Part shown: positions 27,510-35,023 of the stretch, piece by piece
Position numbering within the stretch: the first letter of the stretch is position 1
Layout: the number at the start of each line of letters is the position of its first letter
Origin: Leptothrix cholodnii SP-6
GTDB lineage: Bacteria > Pseudomonadota > Gammaproteobacteria > Burkholderiales > Burkholderiaceae_C
Assembly: GCF_000019785.1 (NCBI RefSeq)
Contig: NC_010524.1
Coordinates: forward strand, 2,902,001-2,966,000
DNA length: 64,000 nucleotides
Direction: 5' to 3'
Position numbers and translations under genes: made by a program
The notes under the pieces: generated by a model
What the model was told of the DNA's origin: nothing
What the model saw: the letters and a program-made list of their open reading frames with translations, nothing else
Databases searched by the model: none

Positions 27510-28318
27510 ACCTCGACGCCACCCTGATCGCCGAACTGCTGGCACTCGGCACCGCCACCGGTTTTCTCGCCGGCCTGCTGGGCATCGGCGGGGGCATGCT
27601 GATGGTGCCCTTCATGACGCTGATCCTGTCGCATCGCGGGGTCGACTCGGCGCTGTCGGTGAAGATGGCGATCGCCACCTCGATGGCCACCATCCTCTTC
27701 ACCTCGATCTCGAGCGTGCGCGCCCATCACAAGCGCGGTGCGGTGCGCTGGGACATCGTGCGCGTGCTCGCACCTGGCATCGTGGGCGGCGGGCTGCTCG
27801 CCGGCGCGGGTGTGTTCGCGCTGCTCAAGGGCACGACGCTGGCACTGGTGTTCGCGCTGTTCGTGGCCTTTTCGGCCACGCAGATGCTGCTCAACAAGAA
27901 GCCGCCGCCGAGCCGCCAGATGCCCGGCACCGCCGGCAGCCTGGGCGCGGGCGGCGTGATCGGCTTCATCTCGGGCCTGGTCGGCGCCGGCGGCGGTTTC
28001 ATCTCGGTGCCGTTCATGGGCTGGTGCAACGTGGCGATGCACAACGCGGTGGCCACCTCGGCGGCACTGGGCTTTCCGATCGCGCTGGCCAATACGGTCG
28101 GCTACGTGGTGGGCGGCTGGTCGATGCAAAGCCCGGTGCCGGGCGCGCTGGGTTTCCTGTGGCTGCCAGGCCTGGCCGTGATCGCCACCGCCAGCGTGCT
28201 GACCGCGCCGCTGGGCGCGCGCACCGCCCACGCGATGAACGTGCAGCAACTCAAGAAGGTCTTTGCGCTGGTGCTCTATCTGCTCGCCGCCTACATGCTC
28301 ACCAAGGCGATGCAGTGA
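27506..28318 (+). CDS. TSUP-family (TauE/SafE) anion transporter
   Basis: 270 residues, about eight membrane segments in two repeats, each beginning with a Gly-rich helix: 'GFLAGLLGIGGGMLMVPFMT' and 'GFISGLVGAGGGFISVPFMG'. The family exports sulfite, sulfoacetate or other organosulfur anions; which one is used here cannot be said. Translationally coupled to the EVE gene by ATGA. Convergent with the GGDEF-like gene, 6 bases between. Confidence 0.9.
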   Translation: MNLDATLIAELLALGTATGFLAGLLGIGGGMLMVPFMTLILSHRGVDSALSVKMAIATSMATILFTSISSVRAHHKRGAVRWDIVRVLAPGIVGGGLLAGAGVFALLKGTTLALVFALFVAFSATQMLLNKKPPPSRQMPGTAGSLGAGGVIGFISGLVGAGGGFISVPFMGWCNVAMHNAVATSAALGFPIALANTVGYVVGGWSMQSPVPGALGFLWLPGLAVIATASVLTAPLGARTAHAMNVQQLKKVFALVLYLLAAYMLTKAMQ

Positions 28319-28324
28319 GCGCAC

Positions 28325-29311
28325 TCACCGGGCCGTGAGCCCGCCCAGCTGGATGCTCGCCAGCGCGACCCGGTTGCCGCCACGCTGACGGGCATCGTTG
28401 AGCGCACGGATGGCCGCCTGGCTGAGCGCCGAGAGGCTGTCGGCGCTGTGCGGAAAGCTCGCCACGCCCGCCGAGATCTCGAAGCCGAACGACTCGCCGT
28501 CCAGCACCAGCACCTCGCTGGCGCAGGCGCGCCGCAACTGCTCGACCCGGGCATGCGCGGTGGCCAGGCCGATGCCCGAGAACAGGATCGCGAACCGGTC
28601 CGGGCCCAGCTGAGACAGCACGTCCATCGCGCGGGTGTTGCCCCGCATCAGATGGCTGACCGAATCGGCCACCCGCGCCGCTGCGGCCGGGCCTCGCTGC
28701 TGCTGCAGCTGATCCAGCCGGTCGACCGCCAGCAGCACCAGCGCGAACTCGCGCCCCTCGCGCTGGGCCAGCGCGGCTTCACGACGCAGTTGATCCTCGA
28801 AGTGTTCGCGGCGGAACAGCTCGGTCGGGCGATCCTGCGTCTGCGACTGCTGTTGGCGCACCTGGTCGAGCGCCGTCTGCTGACGCTCGATCTGCGCCAG
28901 CGCCTGCTGCAGACGCTGCTCGAGCCCGGCCTGGGCATCGTTGCGCCAGACCGTGAGCAGCTGCGGCGCAGGCCCGTCCGCCCCGAGCACGACACGCCAC
29001 GACAGCAGTTCGACCTGGTGGCCGCCACGCTCGAAATGGTGGGTGTCGGCAGACAGCTGCCCGGTGGCCAGGGCTCGCTGATCGGCCGCACGCACGACGG
29101 CCGCATCGGCCTTGGGCATCAGGTCGAGATCGGTGCGCCCGGTCAGCGCGTCGAGCGCATGCCCCAGAAAGCCGCCCATCGCTGCGTTGGCCCAGAGGTA
29201 GCGACCGCTCGACACCTCCTTGATCGACACCATCGCTCCACTGGCCTGCATCGAGGCGAGCAATGCGGGAGCCAGTTCATCCTGGGCAATCGACGGGGGA
29301 AGTTGGGTCAT
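28325..29311 (-). CDS. PAS-like plus degenerate GGDEF protein
   Basis: 328 residues from M-T-Q-L-P-P-S. A PAS-like domain at about 20-130 ('SSGRYLWANAAMGGFLGHAL', 'RTDLDLMPKADAAVV'), a Gln-rich coiled coil at about 140-170, and a GGDEF-fold domain at 180-320. The active motif reads L-G-P-D-R-F where GGDEF/GGEEF is needed, so the first two glycines and an acidic residue are altered; c-di-GMP synthesis is unlikely. It may bind nucleotide or act as a protein partner. The family frame and flanking strands ('FALVLLAVDRLDQLQ', 'ISAGVASFPHSADS') remain well conserved. Lies downstream of DUF3501 on the same strand, 73 bases away. Confidence 0.82.
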   Translation of the reverse strand: MTQLPPSIAQDELAPALLASMQASGAMVSIKEVSSGRYLWANAAMGGFLGHALDALTGRTDLDLMPKADAAVVRAADQRALATGQLSADTHHFERGGHQVELLSWRVVLGADGPAPQLLTVWRNDAQAGLEQRLQQALAQIERQQTALDQVRQQQSQTQDRPTELFRREHFEDQLRREAALAQREGREFALVLLAVDRLDQLQQQRGPAAAARVADSVSHLMRGNTRAMDVLSQLGPDRFAILFSGIGLATAHARVEQLRRACASEVLVLDGESFGFEISAGVASFPHSADSLSALSQAAIRALNDARQRGGNRVALASIQLGGLTAR

Positions 29312-29384
29312 CACGGCTCGGGTCTTCGGACTGCGCCAGCGGCTTGAGCGCACGCTTGATGATAAGCAGCCGACGCGAGCCGTT

Positions 29385-29963
29385 TCAGCGCAGATCACCT
29401 GCCAGCGCGGCCAGGGTTTCGGGCGGAATGCTCAGGTGCACGGGGTAATGCGTGTGATCGCAGCCGATCTTGACGGCCGCACCGGCGCGCACCGCCTGTC
29501 GGCTCGCCGGGTCGAACTCGAAGCGCACGAAATGCACCGCCGAGGTCTTCTCGTCGTTCTCGCGGTCGAGGTCTTCGTCGGCAATCGCGTAGATCCGCGG
29601 ATGGCCCTCGACCTCGACGAACACCCGGTCCTCGACACCGATCAGGCGTGCCAGTTCGCGGCGGCGCTCGTGCACGTCGGGGTACTCGAGCAGCAGCGTG
29701 GCCTTCCAGTTGCTGCCGTCGGGTACCAGCGGGTTGTAGGCCTCGAGTTCGCCCTGGATGCCGTCTTCCTCGAAGATCTTCTCGACCCGCAGCATCTCCT
29801 GGATCTGGTAGCGCACGGTGGTTTCATCCTCGAACTGCAGCGTCATGTGCTCGCCCAGGTGCACGCTGCGCAGGCGCCGGCGGGCGATGACGGCGGTCTT
29901 CATCTGCGGCCGTGCACGGGCATAGGCTTCGAGGGTCAGCAGGCTGTCGCGGGTGATGCGCAT
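29385..29963 (-). CDS. DUF3501 family protein
   Basis: 192 residues. Matches the DUF3501 pattern: 'RITRDSLLTLEAYARARPQM', a beta-rich middle ('MTLQFEDETTVRYQIQEMLR'), and a C-terminal 'VHFVRFEFDP' and 'KIGCDHTHYP'. Family function is unknown, but it regularly sits with a rubrerythrin and a two-cluster Fe-S protein, as here. It follows the Fe-S gene by 21 bases in the same direction, so they are probably co-expressed. Confidence 0.88.
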   Translation of the reverse strand: MRITRDSLLTLEAYARARPQMKTAVIARRRLRSVHLGEHMTLQFEDETTVRYQIQEMLRVEKIFEEDGIQGELEAYNPLVPDGSNWKATLLLEYPDVHERRRELARLIGVEDRVFVEVEGHPRIYAIADEDLDRENDEKTSAVHFVRFEFDPASRQAVRAGAAVKIGCDHTHYPVHLSIPPETLAALAGDLR

Positions 29964-29984
29964 GGTCGTCTTCGTCTCCTGTTG

Positions 29985-31349
29985 TCACTTGAGGCCGTAG
30001 GCCGTCGCGACCAGGCTCAGCGGATGAGCCAGCGGCGCGCTCGGCAGCTGGTTGTTGGCCAGTCCCTGGGCGATGTGGTGGCCGCCCAGCGGGCAATCCG
30101 AGCTGATCCAGTCGGGGCCCTTGCCGTCGGCATCGAGCTTGCCCATCGCCTTGAACACCGGCTTGCCGATCTTCATGGCCAGTTCGTGATACGGCTTCTT
30201 GACGCCGTAGGTGCCGGCGTGGCCCGAGCAGCGTTCGATGGTGTTGAGCCTGACCTTCACGCGCTGGCCGATCAGCTTGAAGACTTCCTCGGTCTTGCGG
30301 CCGATGTTCTGGACCCGGCCATGACACGGGATCTGGTAGCTGATGTTGCCCAGGTCGCGCTTGAAGTCGAGCTTGAGCAGGCCGTCGCGGTGGCGCGCGG
30401 CCAGGTACTCGAACGGATCCCACATCGCCTCCTGCACCCGCGCCACCGCCTCGTCGCCCGGGAACATCAGCGGGATCTCCTGCTTGTACATCAGCGTGCA
30501 CGAGGGCACCGCGGCCAGGATCGCGTAGCCCTCGCGCGCGTGACGGTCGAGCACCGGGATGTTGGCCGCCTTGCTGCGCGCCACCGATTCGAGATCGCCC
30601 AGTTCGAGCTTGGGCATGCCGCAGCACTGCTCCTTGTCGACCAGCACGTAGGGGATGTCGTTGTGCGCCAGCACCGCCAGCAGGTCGTGGCCGATGCCGG
30701 GCTCGTTGTAGTTGATGTAGCAGGTCGCGAAGATCGCCACCTTGCCGGGCGTGCGCTGGCCGTTGGTGACGGTCTTGGACGGGCTAACGGCCGCGCCCCA
30801 GCGGAAGCGCTGCGCCGCCAGGCTCGGCATCCAGGCATCCTTGTGCACGCCGAGGAACTTCTCCATCACGGCACGCGCGGGCTTCGTCTCGTTCACCGCA
30901 TTGACCGCCTGCACCACGATCGGGATGCCGGCGAACTGGCCGTGCACGTCGGTGGACGCCAGCAGCCGGTCGGCGCGCGAGACCTCGCCGTTCTTGAACT
31001 TGATCGCCTTGGCGCGCAGCATCGTGTGCGGGAAATCCAGGTTCCACGCGTGCGGCGGCACGTACGGACACTTGGTCATGTAGCAGAGGTCGCACAGGTA
31101 ACACTGGTCGACCACCCGGCCGTAATCGGCTTTCGGGATGCCGTGCACCTCGCCGTCTGCGGTGGCGTCGACCAGGTCGAACAGGGTCGGAAAGCTCTGG
31201 CACAGGCTCACGCAGCGCCGGCAGCCGTGGCAGATGTCGAACACCCGCTCCAGTTCGGCGTCGCACTGCGCCTTGTCGTAGAAATCGGGGTTCTGCCAGT
31301 CGAGCGGATGCCGCGTCGGCGCTTCGAGATTGCCTTCCCGATTGCTCAT
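29985..31349 (-). CDS. Fe-S oxidoreductase, GlpC/HdrD-like with CCG domains
   Basis: 454 residues. Two 4Fe-4S ferredoxin motifs at the N-terminus (C-H-G-C-R-R-C-x3-C near residue 40 and C-Y-L-C-D-L-C-x3-C near 83), then two CCG-type repeats: 'CYINYNEPGIGHDLLAVL' to 'KEQCCGMPKLELGD', and a second, less standard one with 'IPCHGRVQNIGRK' to 'ERCSGHAG'. CCG domains in heterodisulfide reductase and GlpC bind unusual clusters or quinone-facing sites. Reaction unknown. Context with rubrerythrin and DUF3501 suggests electron delivery to peroxide reduction, which is inference. Confidence 0.87.
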   Translation of the reverse strand: MSNREGNLEAPTRHPLDWQNPDFYDKAQCDAELERVFDICHGCRRCVSLCQSFPTLFDLVDATADGEVHGIPKADYGRVVDQCYLCDLCYMTKCPYVPPHAWNLDFPHTMLRAKAIKFKNGEVSRADRLLASTDVHGQFAGIPIVVQAVNAVNETKPARAVMEKFLGVHKDAWMPSLAAQRFRWGAAVSPSKTVTNGQRTPGKVAIFATCYINYNEPGIGHDLLAVLAHNDIPYVLVDKEQCCGMPKLELGDLESVARSKAANIPVLDRHAREGYAILAAVPSCTLMYKQEIPLMFPGDEAVARVQEAMWDPFEYLAARHRDGLLKLDFKRDLGNISYQIPCHGRVQNIGRKTEEVFKLIGQRVKVRLNTIERCSGHAGTYGVKKPYHELAMKIGKPVFKAMGKLDADGKGPDWISSDCPLGGHHIAQGLANNQLPSAPLAHPLSLVATAYGLK

Positions 31350-31393
31350 GATCCTGCCTCCGAAGGATGAGTCGCCGGCGCGTGCGGCACGGA

Positions 31394-31424
31394 CGGCAAC
31401 CGGGCGGTCACGGCCCGGTTGCCG
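31394..31424. other. Perfect 12-bp hairpin between rubrerythrin and Fe-S genes
   Basis: CGGCAACCGGGC (31394-31405) pairs perfectly with GCCCGGTTGCCG (31413-31424) around a 7-base loop. It lies 27 bases past the rubrerythrin stop and before the Fe-S gene start. No T-tract follows on the minus strand. It may protect or end the rubrerythrin message so that it is made in excess over the two distal genes. Confidence 0.55.
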
Positions 31425-31451
31425 GCGGGTCGGACCGACCCGCGACCAGGC

Positions 31452-31871
31452 TCAGTCGACCAGCGCGTCGAGCGCCTTCTGGTAGCGGTTGGCATGCGAG
31501 CGCTCGGCCTTGGCGAGCGTCTCGAACCAGTCGGCGATCTCGTCGAAACCTTCGTCGCGGGCGGTCTTGGCCATGCCCGGGTACATGTCGGTGTACTCGT
31601 GGGTCTCGCCGGCCACCGCGGCCATCAGGTTCTGGCGGCTGGTGCCGATCGGCAGACCGGTGGCGGGGTCGCCAACGGCTTCGAGAAATTCGAGGTGGCC
31701 GTGGGCGTGGCCGGTTTCGCCCTCGGCGGTGGAGCGGAACAGCGCCGAGACGTCGTTCTGCCCCTCGACGTCGGCCTTGTTCGCGAAGTAGAGGTAGCGG
31801 CGATTGGCCTGCGATTCGCCCGCAAAGGCGTCCTTCAGGTTCTGCTCGGTCTTCGTACCCTTGAGCGTCAT
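31452..31871 (-). CDS. Rubrerythrin (erythrin type, no rubredoxin domain)
   Basis: 139 residues from the ATG with a good ribosome site (CAGGAG). A four-helix ferritin-like protein with two di-iron motif sets: E in '[14 protein letters not shown]', E-x-x-H in '[13 protein letters not shown]', and later '[12 protein letters not shown]' and '[14 protein letters not shown]'. The C-terminal rubredoxin domain of classical rubrerythrin is missing. Reduces hydrogen peroxide with electrons from a partner, possibly the adjacent Fe-S protein. Has its own promoter and palindromic operator upstream. Confidence 0.93.
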   Translation of the reverse strand: MTLKGTKTEQNLKDAFAGESQANRRYLYFANKADVEGQNDVSALFRSTAEGETGHAHGHLEFLEAVGDPATGLPIGTSRQNLMAAVAGETHEYTDMYPGMAKTARDEGFDEIADWFETLAKAERSHANRYQKALDALVD

Positions 31872-31984
31872 GTGTCTCTCCTGTTGATAGCCACAAAGCA
31901 TCGGTGCAACACGACCCGGCCAACCGCAGCGGCCAGGGCGCTACTTCGTCACGGTCGAATCGTGAAAACCGACCGCGCAAAGCA

Positions 31985-32012
31985 ACGATAGCGTAGGGCT
32001 CGACGATGCCAA
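31985..32012 (-). promoter_or_regulatory. Sigma-70 promoter of the rubrerythrin gene
   Basis: On the minus strand TTGGCA (-35, 5/6 match, 32012-32007) and TATCGT (-10, 4/6 match, 31990-31985) are 16 bases apart. The start would fall near 31978, giving a leader of about 105 bases. The -35 overlaps the palindrome at 32008-32024. Confidence 0.5.
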
Positions 32013-32024
32013 TTAGGGATTGGC
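32008..32024. promoter_or_regulatory. Palindromic operator over the rubrerythrin -35 box
   Basis: GCCAAT-TAGGG-ATTGGC is a perfect 6+6 inverted repeat with a 5-base spacer. One half contains the -35 hexamer of the rubrerythrin promoter, the usual position of a repressor site. It also lies 16 bases past the stop of... the regulator gene lying to the right (ends 32050), so it is intergenic. The binding protein is unknown. Confidence 0.5.
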
Positions 32025-32049
32025 TATATCCAGGACTGGCAAAACGCAA

Positions 32050-33336
32050 TCACCCCATCAGCATCTGCATGCTGTGTTCGTAGGTGTCGGTGAGCTGGTC
32101 GAACAGCGACAGCAGTTCCTCGCTGGCGCGCGCCAGGGCGAGGCGGCCTTCGGCGCTGGCGGGGCTGCGGGCGCCGCGCAGCATCTCCTGCCAGGCGGCA
32201 TCGGCAGCGGCCAGCGATTCGCGGATCGCCACCGAGCTCAGCGGTGCATTGCGCAGATAGGCCAGGCCCTGCTCGAAGGCCGCCACCGTGTCGTCGGGCA
32301 CCACCGACACCTCCGGCAGCAGCGCACCCATCAAGGCCTGCTTGGCCAGGCGCTGGGCCAGCATGCGCTGGCGGCCGGCCACGTTGATGACCTGCAGCGA
32401 CGGCCCGGCGCCAGCCATCGCCAGCGCGCTGGTCAGGCGCTCGGCCTGCGCCAGCAGCTGCTCGGCCTGACGGTCGAGCTGGGCCAGGCTGCCGTCCTGC
32501 GCCGGCAGTTCGAGCGCGGTGCGCATCGCCGACCAGCTCATCGCGGCCGCGTCGAGCAGATCGCCGAAGGTCGGGCGCGAGAGGGTTCTTTCGAGTCCGG
32601 CCACGATCTGGTCGATCTGCTGGCGCGAATCGGCCAGCAGCGCCCGCGAGCCGGCCGCCTCGATGCCCGCCAGCTGCAGCGCGTGCAGCTTGACGATGCG
32701 CTGCGACAGCATGCGCAGCCGGCCGGCCCGGTTGATCGCCTCGGCATACTGGGCCGCGTCGATCACCTGCTGCGAGACCTGGCCGATGCGCTGCTTGGCG
32801 TGCATCGAGGCCGAGCGCAGCAGGCGGAAGGCCTCGTCCTCGCTGACCTGGCGCGCGTTCATCAGGATGCCCTTGGCGCGGTCGATCAGCTTGCGCTCGT
32901 TGTAGCGGCGGCGCAGGTCGGCGAGCTCCTCGCGCATCTGCCGCACATGCCGGAAGCGCGCGATCGTGTACTGGATCAGCGAGCGCAGCCGCGGCGCGGC
33001 ATAGCCGTTGACGACCCAGCCCTCGATGCCGACCGCAAGACCGGCGTCCATGGTTTCGGCCCGCACGTCGCTGGTGAACACCAGCACCGGGCGTGGTGCA
33101 GCACTGTCGAGCAGACGCACCGCATCGAACAGTTCCTCACCGGGATGGGGCTCCCAGACGACGATCACATCCGGTGCATGCAACAACGATTCGCGCACCA
33201 TGTCAGTGCAAAGACAGCGTGCAGCCACCCGCATGCCGCTGTTTTCGAGTTCGGCGACCAGATTCGGGGCATCGGGCGGCGCAGGGGCGACAACAAGAAC
33301 TTTGATCACGGGGCGGGCGTGCCGCTGGGGCGGCAT
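32050..33336 (-). CDS. Nitrate-responsive ANTAR antiterminator with pseudo-receiver and two P-box modules
   Basis: 428 residues from M-P-P-Q-R-H; a GUG nine codons later is an alternative, and neither has a good ribosome site. Residues 11-125 look like a response-regulator receiver lacking the phosphoacceptor Asp (V-I-V-V-W-E-P). ANTAR RNA-binding domain at about 138-190 ('RRYNERKLIDRAKGILMNAR', 'SEDEAFRLLRSASMHAKQRI'). Then two tandem PilJ/NarX-type helical modules, each with a P-box-like motif: A-I-N-R-A-G-R-L-R-M-L-S-Q-R (200-213) and V-I-N-V-A-G-R-Q-R-M-L-A-Q-R (316-329). In NarX this motif binds nitrate. Divergent from narK, whose leader has an ANTAR-type hairpin. Likely binds nitrate and lets polymerase read into narK; no NasS partner is encoded here. 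Confidence 0.85.
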   Translation of the reverse strand: MPPQRHARPVIKVLVVAPAPPDAPNLVAELENSGMRVAARCLCTDMVRESLLHAPDVIVVWEPHPGEELFDAVRLLDSAAPRPVLVFTSDVRAETMDAGLAVGIEGWVVNGYAAPRLRSLIQYTIARFRHVRQMREELADLRRRYNERKLIDRAKGILMNARQVSEDEAFRLLRSASMHAKQRIGQVSQQVIDAAQYAEAINRAGRLRMLSQRIVKLHALQLAGIEAAGSRALLADSRQQIDQIVAGLERTLSRPTFGDLLDAAAMSWSAMRTALELPAQDGSLAQLDRQAEQLLAQAERLTSALAMAGAGPSLQVINVAGRQRMLAQRLAKQALMGALLPEVSVVPDDTVAAFEQGLAYLRNAPLSSVAIRESLAAADAAWQEMLRGARSPASAEGRLALARASEELLSLFDQLTDTYEHSMQMLMG

Positions 33337-33453
33337 AGAAAAGTCATGCCCCAAAGCTAGCACGCCGCAGGCCAACCGGCCACCCGCACTCGACTTGGTG
33401 CGGCCACGCACAACGACGGGGACCCCTGCCAGCCGCCGCTCAGGACGCCGACG

Positions 33454-33469
33454 TGGCACGCGGTTTGCA
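33454..33469 (+). promoter_or_regulatory. Sigma-54 promoter of narK
   Basis: TGGCACG-CGGT-TTGCA matches the full -24/-12 consensus (TGGCACG-N4-TTGCA). The start should be near 33480, giving a 220-base leader that begins with the ANTAR hairpin. An imperfect NtrC-like dyad (GCAC and GTGC halves 8 bases apart) is at 33386-33401. Confidence 0.85.
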
Positions 33470-33481
33470 AGCATTTGGGAC

Positions 33482-33547
33482 GAGCGCAAAGAAGCGCTCA
33501 CGATCGGAGTCCACGCTGACCCGCTCATGTACACGCAGCCGTGTACA
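33482..33547 (+). ncRNA. ANTAR-type two-hairpin leader RNA of narK
   Basis: Hairpin 1 (33482-33499): GAGCGC-AAAGAA-GCGCTC, a 6-bp stem with a hexaloop having A at position 1 and G at position 4, the ANTAR recognition rule. Hairpin 2 (33528-33547): TGTACAC / GTGTACA around the hexaloop GCAGCC, with G at position 4 but G at position 1; its stem could also extend by one pair. The linker is 28 bases. Hairpin 1 starts about 2 bases after the predicted sigma-54 start. The remaining leader to the narK ATG at 33702 shows GC-rich pairings but no clear T-tract terminator, so the terminator half of the switch is not proven. Confidence 0.65.
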
Positions 33548-33701
33548 CCGCTCGCGACCACAACCCCGCCCCTGCGGTGGCCCATGTGGATCTGCCGGAG
33601 ATCGACCGGATTCCTTCCCTCGACTCCGAACATCAACCCGCATCTTCGATCGGTCGCACCGCGCGTGTGCCTGAGTCGCCGATGTTCGAGCTCACAACAC
33701 C

Positions 33702-34958
33702 ATGGCTGGCTTCAAGACCTTCCTGCGATCAGGCCACTGGCCGACCTTGCTGGCGTCCTTTCTCTATTTCGACTTCTGCTTCGCGATCTGGGTGCTCAAC
33801 GGCGCCATGGGTCCGTTCATCAGCGAAACCTTCAACCTGAGCCCGGCCGAAAAGGGCTTCATGATCTCGGTGCCGATCCTGGCCGGCGCGCTGATGCGCT
33901 TTCCGCTGGGCGTGCTGTCGCAGTACATCGGCCGCAAGAACGCCGCGATGGTCGAGATGGGCCTGATCGTCGGCGCCCTGGCCTACGGCTATTTCGCGGT
34001 CGACACCTACAACGAAGTGCTGGCGATGGGCGTGCTGCTGGGAATCGCCGGCGCCAGCTTCGGCGTGGCGCTGTCGCTGGGCTCGGGCTGGTTCCCGCCC
34101 AAGTACAAGGGCCTGGCGATGGGCATCGCCGGCGCCGGCAACTCGGGCACCGTGCTGGCCGTGCTGTTCGCACCGCCCCTGGCGGTCAAGTTCGGCTGGC
34201 AGGCGGTCTACGGCCTGGCGGCCTTCACGATGCTGCTGCCGATGGCCGTGATGTGGTTGGCCGCCAAGGAGCCGCCCGACACCGAGCACCAGAGCCTGCG
34301 CGAGCACACCGCCTGCCTGTTCGAGAAGGACGGCTGGGCCTTCAGCCTGATCTACATCGTCACCTTCGGCGGTTTCATCGGCCTGGCGAGTTTCCTGCCG
34401 ACCTACTTCTACGACCAGTTCAAGGTCACCAAGGTCGAGGCCGGCCAGCTCACGATGCTGGCCACGCTGATGGGCTCGGCGGTGCGCGTGGTGGGCGGCT
34501 ACATCTCCGACCGCATCGGCGGCATCAACACGCTCAGCGGCGTGCTGGTGCTGGTAGCGATCACGCTGACGCTGTGCGGCGTGGCCGGCGGCTCGCTGGC
34601 GGTCACCACGCTGCTGTTCATGCTGTGTTTTGCCGCGCTGGGCGCGGGCAACGGCGCGCTGTTCCAGCTGGTGCCGCTGCGCTGGCCGCTGACCACCGCG
34701 GTGGCGGGCTCGATGATCGGCGAGATCGGCGCGCTCGGCGGCGGTTTCCTGCCCAACGCGATGGGCCTGTCCAAGCAGTTCGTCGGCAGCTATCTGTGGG
34801 GATTCCTCTCGTTTGCGCTGCTGGCCCTGCTGATGCTCGGCATGCTGCGCATCGTGCAGATCCGCTGGACCCGCACCTGGGCCGAAAAGGGTGGCCGTGC
34901 CCGCACCACGCACGACGCCGCGGTCGCCACCGGCTCGGCCACCCGCTTGGCCCGCTGA
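33702..34958 (+). CDS. narK: Nitrate/nitrite transporter, NarK/NasA family
   Basis: 418 residues, about 12 membrane segments of the major facilitator superfamily. The nitrate/nitrite porter signature is visible in the fifth-segment region ('GMGIAGAGNSGTVLAVLFAP') and again in 'GSMIGEIGALGGGFLPNAMG'; an 'LSQYIGRKNAAMVEMGL' loop is the MFS motif A. It imports nitrate, probably also nitrite, for NasA and NirBD. It is controlled by the sigma-54 promoter and ANTAR leader upstream. No Shine-Dalgarno is obvious before the ATG. Convergent with the kinase/phosphatase gene. Confidence 0.93.
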   Translation: MAGFKTFLRSGHWPTLLASFLYFDFCFAIWVLNGAMGPFISETFNLSPAEKGFMISVPILAGALMRFPLGVLSQYIGRKNAAMVEMGLIVGALAYGYFAVDTYNEVLAMGVLLGIAGASFGVALSLGSGWFPPKYKGLAMGIAGAGNSGTVLAVLFAPPLAVKFGWQAVYGLAAFTMLLPMAVMWLAAKEPPDTEHQSLREHTACLFEKDGWAFSLIYIVTFGGFIGLASFLPTYFYDQFKVTKVEAGQLTMLATLMGSAVRVVGGYISDRIGGINTLSGVLVLVAITLTLCGVAGGSLAVTTLLFMLCFAALGAGNGALFQLVPLRWPLTTAVAGSMIGEIGALGGGFLPNAMGLSKQFVGSYLWGFLSFALLALLMLGMLRIVQIRWTRTWAEKGGRARTTHDAAVATGSATRLAR

Positions 34959-35023
34959 ACCCGCCTGGCGTCATGCGCACCACCCGGCCCCTGCTGCAGG
35001 CTCACGCCCTGAGCCTGCCCGCC

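Noticed and set aside
33386..33401. NtrC-like dyad upstream of narK
   Set aside because: The GCAC and GTGC halves are 8 bases apart, not 7, so it was not listed as a site, only mentioned.
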